The position numbers were made by a program, and so were the translations under genes. A DNA stretch of 64,000 nucleotides from the NCBI GenBank assembly GCA_038025085.1, contig CM076147.1, positions 9,706,001-9,770,000 on the forward strand. The letters run 5' to 3'. The first letter of the stretch is position 1, and each line of letters starts with the position of its first letter. The DNA comes from Tetragonia tetragonoides (lineage: Eukaryota > Streptophyta > Magnoliopsida > Caryophyllales > Aizoaceae). Shown here one piece after another: positions 26,407-37,333 of the stretch. The notes beneath the pieces were generated by a model. The model was not told the DNA's origin and did not search any database. It worked only from the letters and a program-made list of their open reading frames with translations.

Positions 26407-27624
26407 TAACGGTATAAATATTATTATATCTATATTTAGAAATATATAAACATATATAACCGCTTTTTGATTCGGGTACGTGGTTAACTGAAAATTATTT
26501 CTTACATGACTTTTACAATATGATATCTAATTTTAAATACTTCTAAAAAAGGAGGATAATTTTAAATTTTAGATTTGATAAAACATTTTCAAAGTAATAA
26601 AGAGATATAGTAAGAATGATTTTTTTAGTTAATAAAGGTTACAAATATGACTTTAATTGAAAATATAGCTTCAGTTTATCAAATTTTTGGTGTGATTTTT
26701 TGATAACGATATTTTTAAAATCCTTAACTAGTATTACACCAAATAAGAATAAATGCAATAAATAACTTATCTTAAACTGGAAATAAGGTGCAACAAATGC
26801 AATAAATCAAGGAGAAAGTTTTGTGTGAGCTCAACTCGTAGTGATCATTGTTAACTAAAAAGTGACCCTTGTTTCACCAAAAGTTATGGTAAGATCGTCT
26901 CATACAAAAAAAATTGAAACTAAGAAATACAAAGTAATAAGATAAGGAGCAAGTATTATAGTAAGATGACCCTCGCTTCACCAAAAATTATAATTATATT
27001 ATCTTATAAATATTTTTCTATAAGATATGTGTAACAAAAAAATATTAGTACGTTAAGTTTCGCTACAACATAGTATGACGATAGCTATGTACAATGAAAA
27101 TTGGGTTAGCATACCGCACCAAAAAAAAAAAATTGGGTTAGCATACCGCACCCAAAAAAAAAAATTTGGGTCAGTATAAAGTAAATATTGAGCATGCAAA
27201 GTTTGACATATGTAATCGGAGAGCTTAATTAAATGAAATGGTTAAAACTTAGAAACGCAAATAAAATCCCGTTTGGTTAATGAGCAAAGAAAGCAAATAA
27301 AAGAAAGGCATATGATTAGCCTCAGCCTCTCATAGTCACAGTATCTCTGGCAAAGAAAAGAAAAGAAAATGGAAGAAAGGCATGTGGCCTGTGGGACATA
27401 TGATTACCCTTAGTATCTCACAACACCATTTGCCAAACAAGTTTCCCATTTTTTGTGTGTAGAGGACCCACCTGTGTGGTGCCACTGTTGCACCACACAG
27501 TGTTGGTTGTAGCAACACTCGTCTTTCATGAGGCCACCTCAAGATGAGGTCACCACTCATCTCTATAATCAAGTATAAAGTTAGCATGATGTCAAACTTG
27601 TATGAGGCGCCTCACCTTGAGACC
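26407..27624. other. AT-rich sequence with dispersed repeat pieces
   Basis: No gene seen. The 26810-26915 part resembles 55262-55424 (shared stretch around ACTAAAAAGTGACC and AAAAGTTATG with GTCTCA-type ends), and a further fragment lies at about 26950-26990. At about 27108-27172 an AATTGGGTTAGCATACCGCA unit with an A-run is tandemly duplicated. Confidence 0.6.
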
Positions 27625-27632
27625 GTCTCATA

Positions 27633-28688
27633 TAGACCTGGCAATACTGACCCGAACCCGATAACTCGATCCGATTAACCCGACCCGTGACCCGATTCAA
27701 CCCAAATAGCAAGACCCGAAATTGAACCGAAAATCCAAAACAACCTGATCCAAACCGACTCGAAATTAGCAAACCCGATATGACCCGTACTCGAATCTGA
27801 TCCAAACCGAAACCGACCCAATCCGAATAACCCGAAGGGACCCGAACCGAACACAACCCGAAATTTGTGTCCAAACCAACCCGAACCCGAACCCGAACCC
27901 GAACCGAAACTGATAATATATTATCTTTATTTATTTATTTATTTATTTATATATTTATTTTTATTTATTTGTTTTTATTTATTTGTTAGTGTTTTAAAAA
28001 TAGTAAAATTAAAATATTTTAAAACTTTTTGATTACTCTCACATATTGAAATATCTATTTATACGATCAATTATATATTTATGGCCCTATAATAGTTACT
28101 CTTACAAAAATTGCAACGCAGTTGATTACATCTCCTCCACTCTGTTACACTTACTCCTTTAAAAATTGCAGTCACTCCAAAAAATCACTTCCTCCGTCCC
28201 AATTTGATTTTCCACTTTGAAATATGTGACTCACAACATTGTGATAAGATATTGACAAAAACGACATGCAATCATTCTGATATTGACTTGACTTGTGCCC
28301 GAACTCAAAATATAGTAATGAAATCAAGGAAAACTGTACTAAAATCGAACATGAAAAAAAATTGTGACTGAAATCTGTCTACCCACATCTGACACGAAAC
28401 AACATGATCCGAATTACCCCGAATCCAAATATACCAGGACCGAACTGACCCGAACCCGAACCGAGTACAACGTGTCATAACCCAATTCAACCCGAACCGA
28501 TATGGCCCGAAACGGATTGACCCGAGCCGACCCGCAACCGAACCGAAAACAACATGAACCGAATCTACCCGAGCCCAAATATACCCGACCCAACCCGAAC
28601 TCGAACCGAAAATAGAGATAACCCGAATCAAACCGAACCGAAATGACCCAATCCAAACCCGACCCAAATGACCCATTTGCCAAGTCTA
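27633..28688. mobile_element. Non-autonomous hAT element 2 (1056 bp)
   Basis: The left end starts TAGACCTGGCAATACTGACC. The right end, read inward, starts TAGACTTGGCAAATGGGTC. Both ends continue into degenerate ACCCGAACCCGA-type repeats, as in hAT element 1. The flanks GTCTCATA (27625-27632) and GTCTCATG (28689-28696) are an 8-bp duplication with one mismatch. A Stowaway-like end (CTTCCTCCGTCCCAATTTGA) lies inside at about 28189. No transposase is present. Confidence 0.85.
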
Positions 28689-28696
28689 GTCTCATG

Positions 28697-31102
28697 AGTT
28701 TTTTTGGATATTCAATATGTCTATAAAAAAAAGCATTTCAGACAAATATATAGTATACGTTACAAATTTACATATCAACTTAGGCTGAGTCATGTAACTT
28801 TCAATGGCTAGAACTTGCTCTAAATATATATAATGCATTGCAGCATTTGGAAATATAAGGTCTTCTGCCAAACTCAAAAAAAAATTAAAATTCTACAACT
28901 AATTTTGCCTTAGAATGATCAAAACAGGGGAGGGGACTTGATTTGTTCTATTATATAAGACAAAAAAAAAGATGAGTCCCTCGACCATCTCACATTATGT
29001 TAATTAATTCAACATTCTTGCAATCAGCTCTTCACCAATCGCATCATTAACTGAATCCAAATCAAAGAAAAAATATACGTTAGAAGAAAGAAGCTGCAAA
29101 CAAACTAATAGCCTACATACAAAATTCATCGCATAAAAAATGCTGTATATTAAAGATTTGCTATTAAAGATTTGCTAGTTTCACAATTGAAACTTGAAAA
29201 GTAATCTCTTTCGGTTTACACTGGCTGGCTGTCAAATAAGAAAATAAAAAGAGTCTACACTAACTAAAAGCTTCTTAGCAAACCCAACGACTCTACCAGT
29301 AGCCACTATCGCAATACACACTCACAAAAGCACATGCTAATCATTTCTCATCCCAAAATCAATCAACTCCCAATGTTAAACATAAATACAGCCATGGGAG
29401 ATTACAATTAGTGAGGAGAGAGAAAACATAAAAATCAGAATAAGCAAATTAGACGAATATGATGGATAAGAACATAACCTACTTAGCATAGTTAGCACTT
29501 AGCAGCGGCAATCCTCTTCAGTTCTTCCTTATTCTCCATCTCCATTTGCAAATTTTAGATTTGGCTTAACCGATGATATCGATCAGTAATTGAGCCCAAA
29601 AAATAAAGGATTCAACTTTACCTCATGGAACCCGCACCAGACATACTATCAGTAATAGAAGGACGCTACTTCATCCCTGCCAGTCTCCCCCAACATGTCA
29701 TTCAAATCTGCTCAGCATCTGATTGCATCTCAAAAGTTAACGAAAGAAAAAATCAAGACAAAAATAAGAAAAATGAGCCAGAAATAGGATAAACACTTGA
29801 AGAGGCTGGAGACAGATTCATAACATAAGATCAACAAAGCAAATTCAGTGACATGAGAAAGTATCAAGCATATATTAAAACAAATACAAAGCCTGCTAGG
29901 TGCTAGCTGGCAAAGAATGGTAGTCCAACTCCCAACAGAAACGGGCACATAATTATATTGTACCAACCTTACAGGCTGCTTCAGGCATTCAGTAATGTTC
30001 ACATAGGAAATAGTAGAAATTGACACTACAAACACCTAACAATCACTCATGTTCATTAGGATAGAGCAAACAGAACGAATCACAATCACATCGTACAGGA
30101 TCACGAAATAAAGCACTACCTGACAGCTGCAAGTGAAAAACTCGGGTGCTGACAGTGTAGGATAAAAAGTAGTAACACAGGCTATAGAAGGACACATATT
30201 GTATAGTTTCGTTCTTCTCCATGGTAACTGGGTCCTTGGAATGGGTAGGGCCGTAGGCTGTCAAAATGAGTGATCTTGAATTGAAAGGAGAAGGTAATGA
30301 CTACACAGATTCCAAATAAAAAATTAGCTAGAAGTAATCAAAAGATGAGTGCTACCAAAGTCATTGCATAGGTGACCAGCTCCCCTCTCCCTAAATTCTT
30401 TATGTATCTATCCAATTCATTCAGGTTGTTTTATTGAATTAATTCTAACCATAGCACAGTCATAGCTCTTGAATTCCTTTTTCCGTTTTTACAACTTGAA
30501 TGCCACTCAAAGAACAAAGTACCTTTTTTTTTTTTATAATCCAAACAATGTTCAATATTTACATATGATTGCAGATTTCCCAAGTTCTTCCTTTTATTTG
30601 CTCTGCATTCATCCTCTCAACAAGTTCTTTTTCATAACCAAATTCTCAAAAACCCACTAAAAAACTACATGGCAAGAGCATTATTTGACCACCATCCCCA
30701 AACTTCTAAGAAGGTTGAGTGAGGGGGACAATCATGTGCCTAGGCAGTAGTAGTGCTGGTGCAAGCTCACTAAAATTAGGCGCATACTGATCAACTTCTA
30801 CAATGTTAAACTAAGCCGTGAACATGTTCCTCGAAAGAAATTATGATATCAATCAGGTATTTCTTACAATTACAATAGTTCTACTTTATAACTCCACCTT
30901 CATCCACCAGAATTTTGACTCTACTGTCTCCTAGCTCACTTGATTCAAACAACAACCCAAAAAAATAAAAATAAAAACAAAAATCTAATCCACCGACAAA
31001 CTTTCAAACCCAAGAAAACGAATTAACCCACAGCCCACATTAAGCGCCGAACTAAACATAACAGCCGAACTAAACATAACAGCATCTGGAATTTCAATTC
31101 CA
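28697..31102. other. No confident gene; possible minus-strand exon remnants
   Basis: This is AT-rich sequence that behaves like intronic or UTR DNA. On the minus strand, 29626-29710 ends in ATGAG followed by a GTAAAG splice donor, and 29500-29560 encodes a short tail (MEMENKEELKRIAAAKC then stop). I do not recognise the protein, and no continuous reading frame joins these parts. A minus-strand transcript starting near 31450 and running leftward is possible. Confidence 0.3.
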
Positions 31103-31209
31103 GAAAATGAAGCCAACAAAAAATTAAAGCAATTAATAATTTTGAATCCTAAATGTGAAAAACGGGGAAAAAAATAGAAAAACAAAAGGGAAAAAAAAAG
31201 AAAGAGTCA

Positions 31210-31450
31210 GCCTTACCTCAGAATTTCCTTTGCTTCTTGTCGACATGCACCACAGCCACCGTTCCTTACCTGCTTCTTCTTGGCAAAAGCAGAAAAGAGG
31301 AACATTAGCAATCTCTCAACAGACCTCATTTTTAGCTTTTTATTTTCCAAAACAAAAGCCCTAATTTCGTAGGGTTTGGAAGAAGAATAGAAGATAAGAG
31401 AAGAGAGAGAACGGGGAAGAAGAGAGAAAAATTTACAGTGAGAATAGGGA
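31210..31450 (-). other. Possible first exon of an unidentified minus-strand transcript
   Basis: Read on the minus strand, a pyrimidine-rich leader (TTCTTCCCCGTTCTCTCTC) with a typical plant 5' UTR motif (AAACCCTACGAAATTAGGGC) leads to a short ORF starting MRSVERLLMFLFSAFAKKKQ. Two splice donors fit (CAG then GTAAGG; CTGAG then GTAAGG at about 31213). The intron-like sequence that follows (31103-31163) is similar to the one after the dynamin-like exon at 32776-32877, so the two leaders are tandem relatives. The product is unknown. Confidence 0.35.
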
Positions 31451-32687
31451 TTTCAGGGAGAAATCAAAGGGGTAGTTGGAACTTGGAAGCATCTAGGTGA
31501 TTACAGTATTAATTGTGAAAATCTGGAACAATCCGCTCTAGTGAAGTGTGCAGTCTTCCAGACTTCCAATAGAGGACAAATTAATGAGACAACGTTTAAG
31601 TGAGAAGTTTAGGAGTTATAGATTGTAGATACTTAGATAGTAAGCAAAAACTGGTTCAATAACTCATCAATTAGTATTATGTATATGCAATGAACACAAG
31701 CTATGGGTCTTTTTACACTATGACAAAATACGAGAACATGAAAACAATCAGTATGATCTGCAGGGTGCAAGGCTGCTCAAGCCATGGGAGAATTCAAAAG
31801 TTGAAAAAACTTGAAAAAGATATTCAAGTATGCATCTAGTTAGGAAGGTTAAAGTTCTCTTTAACTTTGAAAATTGAAATGAAGGAGGCCCTTCATTTAG
31901 CTTCATCTTTTCAAAGAACCATGGGAGTTGGGTGTATTTTAACTTGTTCCGATAGTATTCTAACCACGTCCATAATTTAATCCTGGTGTAATTCTAAAAA
32001 GTATCTTATAACATGATTCATTGAACTACCATTTAAGTACTTAATTATATCAAGTGTGAAGCTCAATGCTCATAAGATTTCTAAAGCCTAAAAACGAATA
32101 CCATCATAAGCTAAAACTCAGCTTCAACAATCAGAGATTTCACAGAAAATAAAACAACATTTGCTACTCAACAAATAAAAAATCGAAGATAATGCAACTC
32201 ACTTCATCTTAACTTTGGGTGGATCATCCAAAGTATTCATTCAAAGGCATTCAAACACCTATCACCATTACAAACACAGGTTACTAACAGTGAACATAAC
32301 TTTGCTTCATTCAACTATTAAGAAAATGACCCAATACAAAAAAAAAAAAAAAAAGGACAAACACATTGGGTTACCTAAACATAGAGCAATTGAAAGCCAA
32401 TAAAAAGAGGAAATTTCAGAGGAAATAAAAAAACATTTGGTCATAAATTGGGCTTCAACTTACTGGCGTCTGGAACCGAAAGTTTTCCTTTGCAATCCCC
32501 TGTCGGAATTAATTTTCCTTCTTAATGCCTTTTAGAAGGAGTTTCTGACCTAGCATGATTTAACCACAAATTAAACATAGAAGAAAATAAATAAATTACG
32601 AAAAAAAAAGAAAAGTAAACATGCTGCAGCGGCGGAGAAGAAGAATCAGAAAATAAAGCCCAGAAAAATCAAAGCTATTCAATTCTA

Positions 32688-32748
32688 GAAAATAAAGCCC
32701 AGAAAAAATCAAAGCTATTAATAATCTTGAACTCTAAATGTGAAAAAC
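32688..32748. repeat. Diverged duplicate of 31103-31163
   Basis: Both stretches start GAAAAT(A/G)AAGCC and end CTAAATGTGAAAAAC, with most positions between matching. Both lie immediately downstream, on the minus strand, of a putative first exon with a GAG/GTAA donor. Within this copy, CAGAAAATAAAGCCCAGAAA is itself tandemly repeated (32648 and 32687). Confidence 0.7.
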
Positions 32749-32775
32749 GAAAAACTATTGACCTTTACCTCTGAG

Positions 32776-32877
32776 TCACTGCCCGTCGATGATCTCCCAA
32801 ACCTCTGAGTCACCATTGCCGCCGAGAGCAGTACATGCTCTTTGATTCTTATTCACCAGAGCAATCAAGTTCTTCAT
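32776..32877 (-). pseudogene. Fragment of the first exon of a dynamin-related protein 1 (DRP1) gene
   Basis: The minus-strand ORF starts at 32877 with MKNLIALVNKNQRACTALGG and stops after 33 codons. It matches the highly conserved plant DRP1 N-terminus (M-NLI-LVNK-QRACTALG--GDS), the start of the GTPase used in clathrin-mediated endocytosis and cell-plate formation. After GDS it departs from the family: the part leading to the P-loop is missing, and no GTPase domain is found nearby. A pyrimidine-rich 5' leader with AACCCTAATTCATTAAATCC precedes it, and a splice donor (GAG then GTAAAG) follows at about 32768. It is probably a duplicated promoter and first exon, now non-coding or part of a chimeric transcript. 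Confidence 0.7.
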
Positions 32878-33159
32878 CGCTGAAAAAGGGATTTAATGAA
32901 TTAGGGTTAGGTTTTTTGGAAATTTGAGATCTGCAATTTGAAATTGAATTTTAGGAGATAGAGAGATGAGAAGGCGTGTTTTGTGAGAAAAGGACCGTTT
33001 CCAGAAGTAAGCGAGGAGCATGCGTTAATTTTCCTCCAGTTCCAGAGTCTTCTAAAGTAAAAGTGAGTCTGACGTAAGAAAAGCATTTGGGCGGGAAAAA
33101 AATGCACCAGAGCTTACCACGTCAGCAAGTCAGAGACGACCTGTTTTAGTAATAAGTTA

Positions 33160-34281
33160 TAGATAGATGATCTGGTAATAATATTGTCCAAAAAAAGAAA
33201 ACTATTATCATATTTATATTTAATAATATTGTCAAAAAATATCACATTTTTTATTATAAGTATTTATGGTCAAAGTGTCATTTTGAAGATTATAAAAAAA
33301 GTCAATTGGAAAGAAAAAGAAAAAACTAATGGAGTAATCACGATTGCTTGTTAGCCTATAGCCCCATTACGCTATTAGTCTCGAGATAAGATCATCTCCA
33401 ATCATCCCTCCCCATAAATCTTTTCAATATCTCGCAAAGACCAAAATGAAAAAGAAAACAATATATATTTAATTTTTTTAATATTTTGTGAAATATTGGA
33501 GAAATTAATTAAAAAGTTTGATTAAAAAGAATCTCATCTGGTTAGTCCCTTAGATCAACCTTTGCTGACTGCGTATGGTGTTTGGGCTGAAGTTTAAGGT
33601 GGGGCAAACACCTTCGACATCAACGCTTGTTTGATTAAACACATTTCAACGTTTCATTTTACAGGGATTTCATGTTAGTATCACGTTAAGCCGGCCCAAG
33701 AAACACCATTTGCAATTGACGAGGCCACATTTTCCTTTTGCTTGTCATAAATTTGATAGTATTTCTTCACGAGGATTTAGAAGTGCCCCCTAGTTTATTT
33801 GATTTGATTTGATGTTGCCCCTTAAATTAAGGATGAGAACCCCATTAAAATAAACCAATCTAGTATTTTATGAATACATCCCTCAAAAAAAAAAGTATTT
33901 TATGAATACTTCAAGAGGTGTGTCGTATCGGTAGAGACTAGACAATAGTAGTTGACATATTTGGTAAACGCAACCTTGGTTTTTCTAAACCAACTTTCTA
34001 AAACATCACAAGTCACAACTTCTGAATTAAAAACATTTGCCTTTCCTAATTTCTCATAAGCCGTCATCTGTGAATATGGATGGATCGAATGATATAAAAA
34101 TAATGATATATATTTTTTTTTAAACTGAATCCTAACAGATCCATTTGTTATCTACAAAAAAATCTATTTATTCGACTTTTCATATATGTAGTTGAAACGA
34201 GTGAATAAACGACATGTGCAGATTCCACTTTCATAGTTACATCCCTAGTGATACCTCCGTGGTTGTCATATAATTGTTGCT
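33160..34281. other. No gene recognised
   Basis: AT-rich sequence. The stretch GATCATCTCCAATCATCCCT near 33388 looks like a MITE end, but I found no partner. Confidence 0.5.
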
Positions 34282-34282
34282 T

Positions 34283-34290
34283 ATAATATA
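34283..34290. repeat. Target site duplication of the MULE (left copy)
   Basis: ATAATATA is repeated at 40665-40672. Extending by one base gives 9 bp with one mismatch (TATAATATA and CATAATATA). Mutator-like elements typically make 8-11 bp duplications. Confidence 0.75.
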
Positions 34291-34353
34291 GTGAATTCCT
34301 AAATACCGCTCCTTTTTACTAGCTACCGCCCCCCCAATTTCCAATTTTACCCT
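34291..34353 (+). repeat. Left TIR of the MULE
   Basis: Matches the reverse complement of 40601-40664 over about 62 bp. Shared blocks are CTAAAT(A/G)CCGC, TTACTAGCTACCGCCCCCC and TTCCAATTTT. Pyrimidine-rich sequence with CACTCATCCTCTC follows on both sides, inside the TIR. Confidence 0.85.
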
Positions 34354-34368
34354 CACCCCTTTTCCTCA

Positions 34369-34441
34369 CTCACTCTCACTCATCCTCTCTTCCTCACTCA
34401 CTCTCACTCATCCTCTCTTCCTCACTCACTCTCACTCATCC
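34369..34441 (+). repeat. Short tandem repeat inside the left MULE end
   Basis: The unit CTCACTCACTCTCACTCATC with TCTCTTC is repeated about three times with a period of about 27 bp, in the presumed 5' UTR of the PMD gene. The right end has a related but less regular pyrimidine-rich stretch. Confidence 0.75.
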
Positions 34442-34493
34442 TCACCACCACACCATCACACCGGCAACCACCACCACCACCACCACCACCACC

Positions 34494-34564
34494 ATGTCAG
34501 GGGCTAGCGGCAGCGGCGGAGGTTTCGACGGCGAGGGAGGCGGCGACCGACGGCATCGCGGGGG
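34494..34564 (+). other. Possible first exon upstream of the PMD gene
   Basis: An ATG at 34494 opens MSGASGSGGGFDGEGGG, and a GT donor (GGGGG then GTAACT) follows at 34565. The intron would contain the palindromic array and the (ATT)n tract and end at TGATAG before 35181. The exon length (71 nt) does not keep the downstream frame if joined at 35181, so this is either an untranslated leader exon with a short upstream ORF or the junction differs. The counterpart at 40440-40481 does keep frame. Confidence 0.45.
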
Positions 34565-34733
34565 GTAACTTTTCGAATTTTTTTTTTTTTTTTTTGAATT
34601 GAATTTTTTTTGCCTTGAATTGAATTTTTTTTGCGTTGAATTGAAATTTTTTTGCCTTGAATTGAATCGCGAACTTATGAATTGAAGTTGTGTTGAATTT
34701 TTTTTTTTTTTGCGTCGATCGTCTGCCGATCTC

Positions 34734-34951
34734 GACTCACCCTTGGGTGAGTCATCTGAGACCGGCGACTCACCTTTGGGTGAGTCGTCTGCCGATCTCG
34801 ACTCGCCCAAGGGTGAGTCGCCGGTCGCAGACGACTCACCCAAGGGTGAGTCGAGATCGGCCGACGACTCACCCAAAGGTGAGTCGCCGGTCTCAGACGA
34901 CTCACCCATGGGTGAGTCGAGATCGGCCGACGACTCACCCTTGGGTGAGTC
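34734..34951. repeat. Left palindromic array: seven 33-bp units
   Basis: Seven copies of a 20-bp near-perfect palindrome (GACTCACCCTTGGGTGAGTC and variants) start at 34734, 34767, 34800, 34833, 34866, 34899 and 34932, exactly every 33 bp. The 13-bp spacers alternate among a few related forms (GTCTGCCGATCTC, GCCGGTCGCAGAC, GAGATCGGCCGAC), some being reverse complements of others. Because 33 is a multiple of three, both strands stay open in frame and encode an 11-residue repeat (DSPKGESPVSD-like), which I regard as an artefact. A matching six-unit array lies at the other end. Confidence 0.95.
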
Positions 34952-34984
34952 GCCGGTCGCAGACGACCGACACAAAAAAAAAAA

Positions 34985-35049
34985 AAATTTATTATTTTAT
35001 TTTTATTATTATTATTATTATTATTATTTATTATTATTATTATTATTTA

Positions 35050-35093
<44 letters not shown>

Positions 35094-35158
35094 TATTGTT
35101 ATTATTATTATTATTATTTATCGTTATTATTATTATTATTATTGATTATTGTTTAATT
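34985..35158. repeat. (ATT)n-rich microsatellite, left side of the MULE
   Basis: ATT repeats with interspersed TTATTTATTG units lie between the palindromic array and the PMD exon. A mirror-image tract sits at 40078-40171. Confidence 0.9.
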
Positions 35159-35180
35159 AATTAAAAATGTGAAATGATAG

Positions 35181-37105
35181 ATGGGAGGAGCCGGTAAATC
35201 GGTGCCTCGGTTATTTAGTGAACTAGCTGATTCAGGACCGCGTCACACGAGGACGCGCGGGATTGATGCCTCTGTACAGAGACAGAGAGAGGCAGTTCGG
35301 ATGAGGGAGATGACTGCTTAGCAAGACGACACTAGCGAGTTCTACTCCGGGGATCAGTCCATGGACGATGATCAGATTGGCGTCGAATCATCCTCAGATT
35401 GGCACGTGGTGAAGGGCAAAGGCGGTAGGTTTGTTAGTACTGGGTCGTCCAGTACTAGCAAACGATCTAGAGCGGAGGACGAAACTACGTGGCTTGTTAC
35501 AGAGCCTGTGGAGGGTGGGCCGGCGGATGATAGCGTCATACCGAGCTTCATGGGCCACGTAGCGTCTCGTGTGTGGAATGGAGAGACGAGGGGTCTCTTG
35601 AAGTGTCAGAACCGATTCAATGTCTGTCAGCGGCTGAGTCAGTGGCGAGCGGAGATGTCGGCCGAGATGAGGGCCCGGATCGAGGGGACTGGGTTATCAC
35701 ACCTGGCAGACATTATGTTCAGACATATTGACTTCCCCCTGATATCTGCATTCGTTGAAAGGTGGCAGCCGGATACGAACTCGTTCCACATGCCGTTCGG
35801 AGAGATGACGATCATGTTGCACGATGTATGGCATATTCTTCGGATTCCTGTAGACGGACAGCTCGTTTCCAATGACGGACGGGATGGGCAGCTGCAGATG
35901 GCGGCCATGGAGGTTCTCGGGGTCAGCCGAGAGGAACTGATGTGTAGCCACTGGCAGGGCGGTGCGGTCCTCACGGAGTCGGTTTTTGAGCTTTGTCGTG
36001 AGCAAGTGGAGGACAACCAGGCGACAGCTTGGATGTGATTACTTATTGGATCCACCTTGTTTGTCGACAAGAGTGGTAACCGTATTAGACCCTCCTGCGT
36101 GATGGAGGTGATGGACGACGGTGTCGATACGGTGCATGACTTCTCTTGGGGATCTGCTGCCCTCGCCTTCCTATATCGTCAGCTCGGTATAGCTAGTCGC
36201 GGGGATTCTCAGGGCATCTGCGGATGCCTAACTCTCCTGCAGGCATGGATATACGAGTACTTTCCCTGCTTCCGACCTCATCGGGAGCGGATGGTTGTCG
36301 GGGACGACGAGGCTCCCCGTGCGTCCGTATGGAGTGCCCAGGCTGAGGGCAAGGACGTGGTTCGACTGCACTCGTTACGTAGACGCTTGGATCATCTGCG
36401 AGCGACAGAGGTACGTCATTTAGTTATCGGTGTTCATGATTTATTTCGTCGTTTGCTATGTTTTTTTACTTCACCGTAACTTTCAACATTTCTACGTAGG
36501 TGGTGTGGCTGCCGTACGGTTCTAACCCGGCAGTATCTGTACCGAGGACTGTATTCATGGGGTGGCTACAGTATCGGGATATTATCGAACCGTACATGCC
36601 TGGTCGTTGTTTACGACAAATCGGGTACGTACAGAGTATCCCTTCCCCGATCTTTAGGCCAGTCAAAGCGATCAGGTCATGGAGCAGTCGTTCGTACAAG
36701 GTTGTCTTCCCCGAACGGATCTCATCTGATGCTTGGCGTATGTTCCCGGGATTTTACATTCTTGGTCTCCATGGGTTTCAGGCATCCACGTCAGATCCCA
36801 CAGCATGTACGGATGACTACCTCGCATGGTACTACCTTCACTCCCACCCTCGGCTGATACCTGACGCTGCAGCACCTGTGATTCCTCCACGATCCAACAG
36901 CGATTATGTAAGTGATTAACTAAAATATATATTTTTTTACGTATTACATATCTCTGAACTCACACTCATTGTTACTTTTTTGCAGTGGGTGAATCGTCTA
37001 GCCGTCGGATTTGAGTCTTCCATTACTTTGATTCCTCCGGAGCAAGCGGAAGGTCCTCGATCATTTATGGACGAGTTTATGAGAGATTGGCGGGCTGCCA
37101 AATGA
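35181..37105 (+). pseudogene. Plant mobile domain (PMD) protein gene of the MULE
   Basis: The model joins 35181-36410, 36500-36907 and 36986-37105. All introns are GT-AG and phase 0 (donors GTACGT and GTAAGT; acceptors TACGTAG and TTTGCAG), giving 585 codons before the final stop. The PMD (aminotransferase-like, plant mobile domain) family is recognised from HLADIMFRHIDFPLISAFVE, RWQPDTNSFHMPFGEMTI, MLHDVWHILRIPVDG, LLQAWIYEYFP and VVWLPYGSNP. This family includes the Arabidopsis nuclear proteins MAIN and MAIL1 and many transposon-borne copies. Start: ATG at 35181 follows a TGATAG acceptor. Two premature stops occur in otherwise open exons: TAG at 35319 (codon 47, probably from CAG) and TGA at 36036 (codon 286, probably from CGA). 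Its role in transposition is unknown; it occupies the place mudrB has in MuDR. Confidence 0.85.
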
Positions 37106-37333
37106 TGTATTGACCCTAGATGAATTTGTTATATATTTATATAAGAGTTTCATTGTTATTGTTATTTATTTGTGTTATTGTAATTTGTTGTTTGTTATTT
37201 ACATTTTTTGTTTTATTGTAATTTGTTGTTTTATTTACCTCCAAAAATCACGACCACTCTCCACATGCAAAATATAACAATCACACAAAAATGTGACAAT
37301 GATATAAGTATAACAATCACGCAAAACATTCAA
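37106..37333. other. Intergenic gap between the two convergent MULE genes
   Basis: About 230 bp of AT-rich sequence, including repeated TTTGTTATTGTAATTTGTTG motifs, that probably serves as the shared 3' end region for both transcripts. Confidence 0.7.

Noticed and set aside
27581..28695. Open frames with Gly/Phe/Arg-rich repeats
   Set aside because: They arise from the CCCGAA-type subterminal repeats of a hAT element.
34734..34951. CRISPR-like array of regular repeats
   Set aside because: The context is eukaryotic, the spacers are themselves repeated and partly inverted, and no cas gene exists. It is part of a MULE end.
34442..35156. Proteins with an 11-residue repeat across the left palindrome array, on both strands
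   Set aside because: The 33-bp period keeps three frames open on both strands. The sequence is palindromic and intronic in the gene models, and codon use gives no sign of coding.
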